Origin: Lineus longissimus
Taxonomy: Eukaryota > Nemertea > Pilidiophora > Heteronemertea > Lineidae
Length of the DNA stretch: 64,000 nucleotides
Direction: 5' to 3'
NCBI RefSeq assembly: GCF_910592395.1
Contig: NC_088319.1
Span: 4,652,001-4,716,000, forward strand
The position numbers and the translations under genes are program-made. The notes below the pieces were generated by a model, which saw only the letters and a list, made by a program, of their open reading frames with translations, did no database searches and was not told where the DNA came from. Position 1 is the first letter of the stretch; every line of letters starts with the position of its first letter. Positions 1 to 10,940 of this stretch are shown piece by piece.

Positions 1-345
1 GAGAATGCCAGGTTGTCTTTCGACTGAGTTTTTGAGGCTGGAAGGTGTTGGCTATGGCGAGTTCGTGGAATCTAGCAAATTCAATTATCCGGAGGCCACT
101 CTTGTTTGTTATCCTGAGCACAATCTCCCGACGTTGCCTTTCAATTGGTCCTAGGCGTCGGTGCCGATTTTTGCGTTGCAGCCCCCTACTACCAGAATTA
201 TGTCCTGCTTTGGGAGAGACTGCATAGTAGCCATGAAATCGTCGTAAAAGCCATTCATCCTGTCCTCGGATCCATAGCTTGTTGGAGCGTAGATCTGGAC
301 AACTGACAGGTTGAATGGTTTTGCGCTGATCCTCACAGTCATCAT
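1..345 (-). mobile_element. RTE-type LINE remnant, central and C-terminal endonuclease
   Basis: Read on the minus strand, 345-151 encodes the middle of an apurinic-type endonuclease of the RTE/BovB family (the domain also seen in CFDP2): a KPFNLSVVQIYAPTS block followed by DIILVVGGCNAKIG, where the family normally has GDWNAKVG. The rest of the domain continues toward base 1 in a shifted frame (RITNKSGLRIIEFARFHEL). The start is interrupted by a MITE at 441-574. Frame breaks and the altered GDWN motif mark it as dead. The same remnant recurs at 15.2, 48.7, 56.3 and 60.2 kb. Confidence 0.72.
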
Positions 346-440
346 ACGGTTGGAGACTGGTCAGTACTCTTTTTAAAATTAAATAGTAAAAGTAACTAAT
401 TGTAGTTATGTTTTACTACTCTGGTACATGTAATTGCAAT

Positions 441-574
441 TGCACTGACTGTGAAATTAGTTGTTTTAACCATCAACATGGTAATTCTTAACCATTTTAA
501 TGGTAATTTTACTACCCTTTTTTGTTGTAACAAGTAATCATTGGTTAGTTTTTAGTAATTTCACAGTTGGTGCA
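441..574. mobile_element. Small MITE inserted in the RTE remnant
   Basis: Imperfect 19-bp terminal inverted repeats (TGCACTGACTGTGAAATTA against TGCACCAACTGTGAAATTA) enclose a palindromic centre built on ATGGTAATTCTTAACCAT. The element splits the RTE endonuclease reading frame. The same insertion is present in every RTE-bearing unit of the window. Confidence 0.6.
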
Positions 575-699
575 ATAGGAGCTACCAATTAGTTGCTTTC
601 AGAACTGCTGGAGCCGTGTCCTTATGAACCAAACCTTCCGTTCCATGCCCACGCTAGGAATGTTGACCACTCAAGAAGAGTCTGGAGTCCGGTATGGAT

Positions 700-1070
700 A
701 TCGTTGTTTTCCTTGCCATGTTGATTCACGGGCTGGGTAACTCCTTGCAGAGCCCATCTCCACTACAGGAGTCGATAGATGGCCAAGGGCTCGGCAATGA
801 GCTCATGAGCTCTTAAGATGGATATTGGTTTTAGTTCCATCTGGGTGTCTGGCCACCCTCCACACCAAAGTCAAAGACTCTGGTTGGGATACCGGTGTAG
901 TAGCCGATTGTCCGACCCTGAGCAGGTTGCACTGGTCTACAGGTTTGCCAGTGGCAGGTCATTAGCCGGACCTGACACAATCGCAAGCCATACAGTTTTA
1001 AAAAATACAATGAGCAGAGTGGAGCTAAACGTTGCGATTTCATGGGACCCTCAATCGGGAATGGTGTAAT
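700..1070 (-). mobile_element. 5' part of the RTE remnant
   Basis: This stretch is repeated at about 3580-3945, 49275-49650 and 57290-57665. At 59 kb its low-coordinate part is directly continuous with the RTE endonuclease N-terminus, so it is probably the 5' end of that element. Open frames of 70-96 codons on both strands are not conserved in frame between copies, so I do not call a protein. Confidence 0.45.
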
Positions 1071-1279
1071 AAAATGAGATAGCAGACGCTAGCTGACCTG
1101 ACCATATATACATGAATGAACGCGGACGTCGGAAGGCTTCGATCGAATCTAAATCACACTTCAACTTACTTGCAAGTGGCTTCTATCTCACCAATTAATC
1201 ATGCTCATCAAGTGATCCCAGGAGGCTAGAAAGCCTCGGGATTAAATTATGATCAGAACCACAGGATTAATGATAACAT

Positions 1280-2030
1280 TACTGTGATTTTTCAAGCTGA
1301 ACTACAAGTGTACTACAAATTTGACCCTGTCCCTTCATTGAAAGGGTCAGATATTTGCCCTGCTTATTTCCCAAACAGAACTTCATAATAAAGGAGTGGT
1401 TCCATTGGATCGTTTTCCGCTTTGGCCGCCCCGCGGCAGGACACTTAACTCATTCCAGCGGTCATTCAGTACCTAACATCATTACCTGCTCATCGAATGC
1501 GGGTTGGCGTCTTTTGATGATACTTTCGCTCCCATCTACTGGCTGGTTGAATTCCCAAATACCCACTGAAGCCAAGTGTTGTATTGCTGGAGCGGCGGCC
1601 ATGAAGCGGAACATCGCCCAAGTGGTTTAAGTTTTTCACGCGAACAGCAAGTTCTGCTCTCAATCGCAGTACCACTGCACGGGGTAGACTGATCTCCTTG
1701 GCCTTGGTAGGTAACCAGTCTATAGGAGAGCAAACACCTAAATCAACCCGGGTAGTCTGGGCCTGTCGGCTGGGTACGTAATGACAACACGACTGCAGAA
1801 GAAACTCCGAAATAAACCTGACCAAGGACGGAGCGCATCGGCCGTATAGACTGGTGTCGAACCGGGTGCGCATGGACAACAACGGCCACTATATGCCCGT
1901 GCCGTCTGGCCGCTGCTGGTATGGTTACTCGACATCCCAACTGCTTTTTGCGACGTCCTTCATAAAAAATGAGTATTGCAGATGCCAAAAATGTATACTC
2001 TATTTTGCCTGGTGTATATCGAGACAAACT
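1280..2030. repeat. Segment shared almost identically with 57.87-58.62 kb
   Basis: A block of about 750 bp is present only here and at 57870-58620, with very few differences. A 130-codon minus-strand frame (1490-1882) is kept in both, but the two are too similar for that to be evidence of coding. It replaces the 55-bp tandem repeats found at this point in the other units. Confidence 0.5.
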
Positions 2031-2033
2031 CAC

Positions 2034-2140
2034 ATTTTATATACATTTCATATACATTTCATATACATTTTATATACATTTTATATACATTTTATATACA
2101 TTTCATATACATTTCATATACATTTCATATACGCATATAT
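2034..2140. repeat. 11-bp tandem repeat (ATTTYATATAC)n
   Basis: About nine units of ATTTTATATAC/ATTTCATATAC. The near-identity with the 57-58.7 kb unit ends in the matching, shorter array at 58625-58685, so the array is a likely recombination junction. Confidence 0.85.
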
Positions 2141-2745
2141 AAATTATTTAGTATCCTTGGGATTGGCCTTACAAGAGTCTTTCAACCAGTCTGAGAGTCT
2201 ATCAAATTTTTATTTGAATGACCCTGGCCTAACCAATGCTCCTTTATGGTGTCAATTAAACCCGGTCAACTTTATGATACCGGCTGCCCAAGTCGGTGTA
2301 AACATTACTATAATTTTGGTGATCACACTATTACAGCTTTATGACAAGAGAAGAGCCACGTAAATATGGCCAGATCTAAATGATCCGAAAAACAATTCAC
2401 TGCATTTGTAATTTCCCTCACAATACTTATTGCGACTATCATATCTCCCGGAATATCAATGAATTTATTGATGCAACACGGCAATGCATTACGGTGGAGA
2501 GTGAAATGCTACGATGTCTGTTTCGATCATGCGTAGATATAAAGATTTAAACAAAGATTCTCGTGTGCAAGTTCCGAAAAATGAACGTTACTAATGAATA
2601 TTTAGACATAGTAGCACTCTGAAATATTGCATCCACAGTTGTGCCGTATCCATCTCACCTTAATTTCTTAATCAGCCACTGTGAGATTTGTTCGTGCAGC
2701 TCAGCTTTATAAATAATATAAGTCCACCCGAGTACTTTGTTACGC

Positions 2746-2825
2746 AGTAAATACCTTTGCGGTCATTTGCTTACCAGTACAGAATTTGGGCCAGGCAAAT
2801 AATCTTTCATTCGCACCGACAATTA
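2746..2825 (-). pseudogene. Truncated 3' end of the family exon 2
   Basis: The minus strand encodes the last residues of the family C-terminus (VGANERLFAWPK, then TGKQMTAKVFT). The homology stops abruptly at 2825, where RTE endonuclease sequence begins. The matching 3' flank runs down to about 2380. This is a fragment left by a rearrangement of the array. Confidence 0.75.
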
Positions 2826-3650
2826 AGTCTGTGTCCATCAGCATTTGTCATCTCACCTGTACCAGTGAGCCTGGCCACAGCCAGACCAACAATATTCCAC
2901 CTGTACCGCTGAAGTTCATACTCGAGCTGTTCGACTTTGTCCGCAGCATTCAGAGCAGAGACATGTATTCATCCACTGGCGGAAGTGACACTAAGTCCGT
3001 ACTGAACTGTGAAGCTGTGGTAAATACATGTACATGACTGTGATGGGTGAAAGTGGATTTATTCTTCAATCTTTGGTGGTTTCTTAATATACAGAGCCAG
3101 GCCATAACGGGGATACACTTTTGATATTTAATTTAAGGAAATATTGTCTCACTGGCCAGTTTAGAACTTGTATTCTAATAGGCCCATATCAGTCTGCGAG
3201 TGACGATTTGATGGCAATGCTGTACTCAAATCAATTTTTCTCAGGCAATCGGTATTGGAATGTTATGAATTTTTACTATTATTTCGAAAAAAGCCTCTTC
3301 AAAACACATATAAAATTTGGTGGGAATTAAAGCACTATTGGTGTACTTTTTTACCGACCTATATTCATTAAAATGTACACAGAATGTACACGCTGGCTAA
3401 TAGAGGTCTCTGGCCTTCAGGGTTCGCACATGCCATTTTCCGATTGCGATGTTCTGTCGCCGAAGACAGATTATGGGTGTCTGGGTGCCAGTTGCATATT
3501 TATCACCTCCACCCTGGCTTGTGGTAGGCGCGAACGTTCATAACCCGGGACGCATCCGATCCGGTATGGATTTCGTTGTTTTCCTTGCCATGTTAATTCA
3601 CGGACTGGTTAACTCCTTGTGGAGCCCATCTCCTCTCAAGGAGTTGATAG
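2826..3650 (-). mobile_element. RTE N-terminal endonuclease, split by a ~450-bp insert
   Basis: On the minus strand 3650-3416 gives the 5' region and the start of the endonuclease (KWHVRTLNAADK). Bases 2960-2826 continue it (VEQLEYELQRYRWNIVGLA, then LTGTGEM). Between them, about 2957-3415, lies an insert absent from the equivalent piece at 59.0-59.2 kb; I see no gene in it. The usual family motif is WNVRTL...RWNIVGLCEVRWTG. Confidence 0.65.
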
Positions 3651-4149
3651 ATGGCCAATGGCTCAACAATGAGCTCATCAGCTCTTAAGATGGAGATTGG
3701 TTTTAGTTCCATCAGGGTGTCTGGCCACCCTATACACCAAAATCAAAGACTCTGGTTGGGGTACCGGTTTAGTCGCCAATTGTCCGACCCTGAGCAGGTT
3801 GCACTGGTATACAGGTTTGCCAGTGGCAAGCCATTGGCCGGACCTGACAGAATTGCAAGCCATACAATTTTTAAAAGTACAATGAGCAGAGTGGAGCTAA
3901 ACGTTGCGATTCCATGGGACCCTCAATCGGGAATGGTGTAATTGCATGAGATAACAGACACTAGCTGACCTGACCATATATACATGAATGAACGCGGACG
4001 TCGGAAGGTTTCGATCGAATCTAAATCACACTTCAACTTACTGGCAACCACAGGATTAATGATAACATTACAGCAAATCATGCATCTAGCCAACATTGAG
4101 AAGTAGTCTAAAATAGGCATAAAAAAAACAAACACAACGATCAAAAGAT

Positions 4150-4400
4150 TTGCATGAACTCCGACTCGGTGACGATTTTCAACATGAGATCGTTGAAACG
4201 TGGTCGTAAGCTCCGACTCGGTGACTGCACTCGATTAGCGATTGTTGAAACACGAACGTGAGCATGAACTCCAACTCGATGACGACGGCGACCAGACATC
4301 TTTGAAATGAGGACGTAAACTCCGATTCGATGAAGATGATCGACCAGATATCTTTGCAACGCGATGGTGAACTCAATTGATCGATGACAAAATCGAACTG
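4150..4400. repeat. Degenerate ~50-57-bp tandem repeat
   Basis: At least four units each begin with a variant of CTCCGACTCGGTGACGA and end near GTTGAAACGTGG or CTTTGAAATGAGG. The array recurs at 49944-50180 and 61670-61890. Open frames across it on the minus strand are a by-product of the repeat. Confidence 0.75.
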
Positions 4401-5385
4401 GGTCAAACAATCCAGTGTAGAAGTGGAAAATTTCCCCCCGGAAAAAGTCTCCGGCCGTATTGTATTCTGATGGATGTATTATGGTCCATAGAGGCCATGA
4501 CCGTCAATAAAAGAAGATGCAAGCTGAAACCTCCGAATAACGCTTTCTTTCACTTTCAATTTCAAACTATTGCGTTGTATTGCAATAACAGTTTAGTGGT
4601 CGAACTGACTCTTTCCAGACTCTCATTTGAAAGATGATCTTTCAAATACGGCGACCGTCATTCAAATGAGAGTCATAGATTTGCTCATAGTGTTTTCATA
4701 TCGTTCTGACCAAGGGCACTTAGTTGAACTCCGGAATGTGACCACATCACATTTATTAAAAGATAGTGGTGTTGCTCAGAACAAGATTACTTATTATCCT
4801 TGGGATTTGCCTGACCAGAGTCTTTCAACCAGTCTGAGAGTCTTTCAACTTTTTTATTTAAAGACTCTTGTCTAACCAATACTCCTTTATGGTGTCAACT
4901 AAACCTGGTCAACTATAATATGACACCGGTTGCCAAAGGCTGTGTTTCATTACTATAATATTGGTGATCACACTATTACAATTCAGTGACTAGAGAACAG
5001 CCAAGTAAATATGGCCAGATTTAAAAGAATCCGAAATACACTTTACTGCATGTGTAATTTCCCTCAATATACTTATTGCGATGATTATATCTCCCGGAAT
5101 ATCAATGAATTTATTTATGCAACACGGAAATTCCTTACGGTAGAGAGTGGAATGCTGTGATGTCTGTTTCGATTTCGCGTAGATATAAGGATTTAGACAA
5201 AGATTCTAGTGCGCAAATTCCGAAAAATGAACGTTAGTAGTGAATTATTAGACATAGCAGCAGTCAGAAATATTGCATCCATAGCTGTGCTGAATCCGTG
5301 TCATCTTAGTTTCTTAATCAGCTACTGTGAGATTTGTTCGTGCAGCTCAGCTTTATAAACAATATAAGTCCACCCGAGTACTTTG

Positions 5386-6490
5386 TTACAGAGTAAATAC
5401 CTTTGCGGTCATTTGCTTACCAGTATCGAATTTGGGCCAGGCAAATAATCTTTCATTCGCACCGACTATTAACCAGTGGTTGGAGACAAAAGGGTCACGT
5501 AAGGTCACCAATAACGTATTCTTAGCTTCCACCTCGGATTCATCCAGGCATGGCCCAAATTGCAACCTAAACAGGAATAGAGCGTGATTCTTAGGATTGA
5601 GCCTGACGCTACCCTTAGGGCCCTGACTTGAAAAATATGGTAACGTACTTCGCCCGATGAACCTCAACGACGACATTATATGATCCTAGCAAAGACAGAA
5701 TTGCGGAGTCTCCCAATTTTCTCAACAAATCATCACGTAAGATAATCGACGTGGATTTATTATACTCGTACGGTTTTTCTAAGATGGTGATGGAGTGTGT
5801 TCTAGCTGATGATTTATAGAGATAACCATTCAAATCACATCGGATATCCTCTAAAATGATGTTATCCATATCAGATAATAAAGCACTTTCGACTTCAGGC
5901 ACAAGAGAGTAGTTTATCTCTTTTAGGCTTTTAACATAGCGAAGTTTAAGAACAAACCCTATGTTTACTATTTTATACCAATTTAACCAAGACATAAACA
6001 GGTCTTTTTCCCTGTTTTTGTGCTGCTGAAATTTGCATCGAAAGTTCAACTCCAAGAAAACATTCTCACCACATGAAACCATTTTGAAATATTTGAACCT
6101 CGAATTCTTTGGACCGACGCTTTTCTCAAGTTCACCATACGGTAGAATCAACTCTCGGCAATTGCTACTTTCAATCAAATCGAATTGAAATGCTCGCAAC
6201 TTTTTAGCGACAGATTTCCGTCCATGACGAGTGCTAACACCTATGACATCTTTGCCATATTCGCCAGCAATGTATGCGAGCTCGTGAAAATGAAAATGAT
6301 ACATCAGTTTAAAATCTCCGCTTATATCATCTCGGCTGTAGACGTAAACATTACGATGAGGTGTCATGGAGTAATGAAAAAGAGCAACTGCGACTATGAC
6401 ACCTAGCCCTGTGTGGTAAAATACCGATGCCGCCCACGGTGGGAACTGGCCATAGATCCTTACATCACGGTACGACCGATAGGTGCCCCT
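5386..6490 (-). pseudogene. Family copy 1, exon 2 (frameshifted)
   Basis: This is the C-terminal exon of the tandem secreted PAN-like family. The splice acceptor is CTAGCAG just above 6490 and enters in phase 0, as in the other copies (RGTYRSYRDVRIYGQFPPW at the exon start). The frame is open to 5618, where an inserted base leads to a stop at 5615-5617. The remaining C-terminus (SVRLNPKNHALFLF and on to KVFTL) sits in another frame down to 5386. A TTTATT at 5110-5115, which reads AATAAA on the gene strand, is a candidate poly(A) signal conserved in all copies. With the nonsense codon in its exon 1, this copy is a pseudogene. Confidence 0.85.
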
Positions 6491-7235
6491 CTGCTAGTTC
6501 GGCGTGGCGGTTAAAAGTTAAGATATGACAGCTTTAAATGAAGTGGATGTTGAAATTAGGTTTTAATACATTACATTGTGGGAGAGATGGAAGGCTGTCT
6601 CTCTTTGTTCATTAGACAATCTTCATAAGTAATGCGCTCATCTTGTTTATATAAACCCATTATTAACGTATAGGCGGATACAGCCTCTTTGGTATACCCT
6701 GTATATATTATAGACAGGTTGGCAACAATGAGCGTCACTCTGAAAATCATCCTGATGGCCAGGGCAATTCAGCGGAATCTACGAAAACTGCGGAAAACTG
6801 GGAAAACTGGGAAATATGGTAAAATTGAGCGGAAACACCCTAAAACAATGCACATGAAAAGATCGCTATAGAATATGTATATGATAATTATTTGTAAAAA
6901 TTGCTACGTTTGGTCTTCTCCCCCACCACAGCCGATGTGGAAATGGTCCGAGAAGAATAATGCAGATCATTTTGTCATGCATGTTGGTTTTTTTTTCCTA
7001 AGTCGATAAATATAGGGGTTTCAACAAATTGATACTAATGGATTTTTTCAAATGTTTATTGCAGATTCCGCTAAATCGGAGACTTGGCCCGTTCCGAGTC
7101 CCACTCCGACTTCATCTCCGATATTGAATTACGTACGGTTATCTAATATTCAGTTGATCGACGAACGTTTTCATTATGCCATTCCATCTGGATTTTTACA
7201 GTAATGTTTATAATATCAAATTGGATCAGTGTATA

Positions 7236-7411
7236 CATGCTTTCCGAAATTGTTGGCTTGCATTGGAACTAACTTTTTCCCCCTTGTCGTCATTGAAGGC
7301 ATTCAAGTGTGTTGGTCAACCATGACTATCTCCTTTGTCCCTCCTGCATAAGACATAGTTTCCCGTTATGACATCACTATTTCGGACACTCAGCGCCCCA
7401 TTTCTGGAAAG
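7236..7411. mobile_element. 176-bp copy-1-specific insert in the intron
   Basis: Copies 2 and 3 run directly through GATCAGTGTATAAGATGG. Copy 1 has 176 extra bases bounded by GTGTATA at 7229-7235 and 7412-7418. This fits either an insertion with a 7-bp target duplication or loss from the other copies between 7-bp repeats. No inverted repeats or coding are visible. Confidence 0.55.
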
Positions 7412-8065
7412 GTGTATAAGATGGCTACAACGAAGTGGTTATCCAAATTGCAGTGCACGACTTAAAATACGACTTCATTATAGACAGGTACGCCTAAAGC
7501 AGAGGTCGGTCTGAATTTGAAAGTAGTATTGTGCAGTTTCACGTAATTTATCATATATTTGTGAAAAATGTTTACCAGTTCAGTTGAATCGAAGTAATCA
7601 TCAGGCGACCATAATTTACCCTCAAAGTTGAAGTGTAGGTGTACACCTTATTCCTCAGTTGACTGTACGCCATGCATTCGCACGAGAATTAGGTTTTTGT
7701 TTCAACAGCTGCATAAAGTTGCATATTCCAGTCTCGGGCGCTCCGGTTAACGTCGTTGAAGAAAATTTGAGATCTAACAATTATGGGCGCAATGCGCGGA
7801 TGATGGAGATCGTTCCATAGAACGAGACATTCATACTAACTGCAATTAAACCCAACACACTAAATATACTAAATATGGCTTCTTTAACCCTGATAGGCAA
7901 CCAGTCTAGGACTAACGAAATTCCGATATCAAACAGTCCAGTGCGAGCTTGTCAGTAGGGCAAGCAACGCCGTCCTAGTGTCTAACCGGTTGCGCACGCA
8001 ACAACAGCAAATTATGTCTTTATTGCAAAATAGGTTGAGAATATAAAAACCGAAATATTGGCTAC

Positions 8066-8398
8066 CTGCTTTTTCCAAAGCCGATGCCCTGTTTTCCCGC
8101 CTCTGCAAGTCCAGTCCTTGGTAGCAGCATTCTTGTGAAGATGGCAGGTTTCCGTTTGATCATGGCGGTCATGGCCGTTCTTGGGGGTGGTGAAAAAGGC
8201 AACGCACATCTGAATATTCGAGCATGCCATACCACATCGAAGAATTGACTGAACTCGTAAGATTGCGAAAGTTAAATTGCTATCAGTTCCGTTAATGTCC
8301 ATTGTCATGGATTGAAATGAGGAAAACACTAAACTTGCTAGAGCTCAGTCTATGTTGGTCAGGACCAACAATAACTCCCATATAGTCATGAATTGCAT
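8066..8398 (-). pseudogene. Family copy 1, exon 1 (signal peptide + PAN-like), nonsense
   Basis: The exon starts at the ATG at 8398-8396, runs 111 codons and ends in CAG with donor GTAGCC, phase 0. It encodes MQFMTIWELLLVLTN (signal peptide) and then a cysteine pattern matching a short PAN/apple-like fold (ILRCGMACSNIQMC ... ETCHLH ... DWTC). The codon that is AGA in copies 2 and 3 is TGA at 8345-8347, stopping the protein at residue 18. The intron to exon 2 is 6491-8065. Confidence 0.85.
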
Positions 8399-8640
8399 TT
8401 ACACGTAATAGAATTCTTGATTGGATTACCTGCTTTCTCGAGATATTGATGGTGTCATTGCAAACTTATACCACAGACAAACCCTCCGGAGCAAATCTTT
8501 AAAGAAAATGGCCAAAAAAGGCTATATAAAATCTCTACCGGTACAGCACCTGTATAGGGTTTGTAAAGGACAACCTATAAACTATAAGATCCCATGTGAA
8601 AAAATCTATATAGTATATACAGTAGTATATACTCTATGCA

Positions 8641-8647
8641 TTTTATA
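8641..8647 (-). promoter_or_regulatory. Conserved TATA box candidate, copy 1
   Basis: TATAAAA on the minus strand lies about 245 bp upstream of the exon 1 ATG. It is found at the same place in copies 2 (47278) and 3 (53916), although the surrounding AT-rich sequence has drifted. Confidence 0.45.
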
Positions 8648-8940
8648 AACATAGAAACTCTATATAACTAAAATAACTTTTTAAATCATACATGAAAAAC
8701 CTATATAGCACCTATTAAAATCCGTTTAGAATACTGTAAAGGTAATGGGTTTTTCAACAGATTTTCTTCAGAAAAATATTTGCATGTGATTGTTTCTTTC
8801 ATTTTTGAATACGCGATATAGCTAAAACAAATTAACTAGTGTCACCTACATCTACATGTAGGTGTCTATCCTTCACAATATTTCAGTCGACCCAACACAT
8901 GCAATACAGTCAGTGTCGTCGAAAGGGCAAATGTCGTCAT

Positions 8941-9532
8941 GGGTGCACCTTAGGTGTACCAAGGACCAAGCTGGGTGTACCTTAACAGCACAGCACCGCA
9001 CCCAGGATGCTCCTGGGTGCTGCTTTAAAAGGATCATTATGTGCAAACAGATTGAAATACGCGCCGATTAAAAAACCTGTGTCCGATGTGGGGTACGCGT
9101 GCTTTTGCTCTACATCCGTAATTTTGCTGAACATTAACTGTAAACGAGGTGTCAAAATGTTAGTTCGACATCAGTGGCAGGATCTAGGGGTCATTGCGCA
9201 CACGTGTGCTATGAACGGATGAATGTATGGATGGGGGAATCATCTCATACAGCATACCTAATGACATAGTAAATAGTATTATGTTCTTAAAAATACTTTT
9301 TCTTTATTTCTTACCACCATCTGTAATACATGTATATGTATAGTTTTTTAAGCGAAAAATAGAGCAAATGTTCGACACGAGATGTTCTGATTTGCTACAA
9401 GACAAACATACCATTTTCAACCTTGGACACAGGCTTTTAATCGGCGCGAATTTCACACTGGGTGCAGATAAGAATCGTTAAGTGAAGTTAAGGTGCACCA
9501 AGATTGGTCCTGGGTGCACTTAAGGTGCACCC
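8941..9532. mobile_element. Foldback/MITE-like element, unit 1
   Basis: The left end (GGGTGCACCTTAGGTGTACC) is an inverted copy of the right end over about 46 bp. An inner pair is also inverted: CGCGCCGATTAAAA near 9060 against TTTTAATCGGCGCG near 9435. A perfect hairpin (16-bp arms, 5-bp loop) sits at 9504-9540. No protein is encoded. The element is present at the same place upstream of copies 2 and 3. Confidence 0.6.
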
Positions 9533-9880
9533 AGGACCAACGATTGTTGGGCACTATTCAAGACATGTGGAACTTGTGGTTTTTAGGAGTCATTACGATA
9601 CGTGCTAATTGCGAAGGGTACACTGTATACGCAGTTTCTTTAAACACCTCGATCAAAATAGGGGCTGTAGCTGGATGCAATGCCACAATGACATGGAATT
9701 CTTGCCGAAAAGGAAAGGATTTTCGCGGCAGAATGCTTTCGCGATCATGACCTACTCGCGAAATTTGTGAAAACCTCCTTAACGCGAAATTTTCTGTTAA
9801 GACAAGCATATTTCGGCAATGGATCAATGACGATTTGATTGTCGAAGGGACCTTCTGAAATACATTGCTATCACAAATCA

Positions 9881-10940
9881 AACACTTTCTGTGTGTATAC
9901 AGGGTTTTACGTCAGCTGCTGTGTCACTGGAGTATGGAGTGCCGCAAGGGTCTGTGTTGGGCCCAGTACTTTTCACGATATATACAATTCCATTGGGAGA
10001 CGTCATGAATAGAGCATGCATTCCATATCAATTGTACGCTGATGATAATCAGTTGTTGACTTCTGCTCGATGTGGTGACAACGCCCAGTGTAGCGCCATG
10101 GTTGCCTCCACGGAGGGTGGAATAGGCCATCTCCAGTCTTGGCTGTCAACAAATTGGCTCTGTCTTAATGCCCCAAAAACGGACATGGTCAATTTTGTGT
10201 CAACGCGTCGACAGGGATCCATTCCCAGTATCAGTATCAGCGGAGTTCAGATTCCAAAATCTGAATGCGTTAAGGACCTGGGAGTGTGGCTCGATGAGGG
10301 AATGACTATGCAGACTCAAGTGAAAATGACATGCAAAGCTGCCTATGCCAGCCTCTACAAAATTGGGAGGATAAGGAAATACCTAGATCGTCACTCAGTA
10401 GTAAGGCTTGTGCACGCATTGGTTGTCTCCCGACTAGACACTAACAATGCCATACTCTATGGTCTACCAGATAAGACCCTGGCTCCTTTGCAACGTGTGC
10501 TAAATTCCGCTGCTAGGCTTGTTTGTCGTCGCAGGAAATTTGACAGCATCACCCCACTGCTCCGCGAGCTCCATTGGCTTCCTGTCAAGGCAAGAGTCGT
10601 TTACAAAATTCTGACTCTTGTACACAAGACAGTAGTGAGCAGTGGGGGTCCGATGTACCTGTCAGATTTGCTGGTGGCGACAAGCGGCTGTACGAGGTCC
10701 ACCACGTTCAAGGCGCTTAAAATCAAAAGAAGTAAGTCCAGGTATGGTGACCGCAGCTTCTCATGCTGTGGCCCATACCTGTGGAACAAACTTCCTGTTT
10801 CCGTCAGGGCTCTACCAGAAACATCATTTAAGAGGCAACTCAAAACCACCTTGTTTGAGGACTGAATCTGAGGGGGGTGGCGCCTTGAGCGTGGTGGACC
10901 ACGGAAAGGCGCCCAATATAAGTTTTTCAATTCATTCATT
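9881..10940 (+). mobile_element. 5'-truncated CR1/L2-type LINE, reverse transcriptase end
   Basis: An open frame to 10865 encodes the C-terminal half of a non-LTR reverse transcriptase. It has GVPQGSVLGP, the catalytic YADD box (YADDNQL), the thumb and the LHWLPVKARVVYKI segment typical of the CR1/L2 group. The 3' UTR has a GGCGCCTT...AAGGCGCC stem and ends in ATTC repeats, as this group does. CAAATCA at 9874-9880 and 10941-10947 is a target duplication; the uninterrupted site is seen at about 48516 and 55137. The frame starts inside the RT domain, so the copy is immobile. Confidence 0.9.

Noticed and set aside
1490-1882. 130-codon minus-strand frame repeated at 58084-58476
   Set aside because: The two copies are too recent to show selection, no domain is recognised and there is no plausible splice structure.
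3651-3941. 96-codon plus-strand frame, seen also at 818-1069 and 57412-57666
   Set aside because: It is antisense to the 5' region of the RTE remnant and is disrupted at 49.5 kb.
6689-6871. Plus-strand 60-codon frame, also at 45478-45660, and the opposite 94-codon frame at 45360-45644
   Set aside because: They lie within the family intron, are missing in copy 3 by deletion and carry stops in one or another copy.
7462-7647. 61-codon minus-strand frame in the intron, also at 46082-46267 and 52729-52914, first taken for a middle exon
   Set aside because: Ten of eleven differences between copies 1 and 3 replace residues or make a stop, as expected for non-coding DNA. Exons 1 and 2 join in phase without it.
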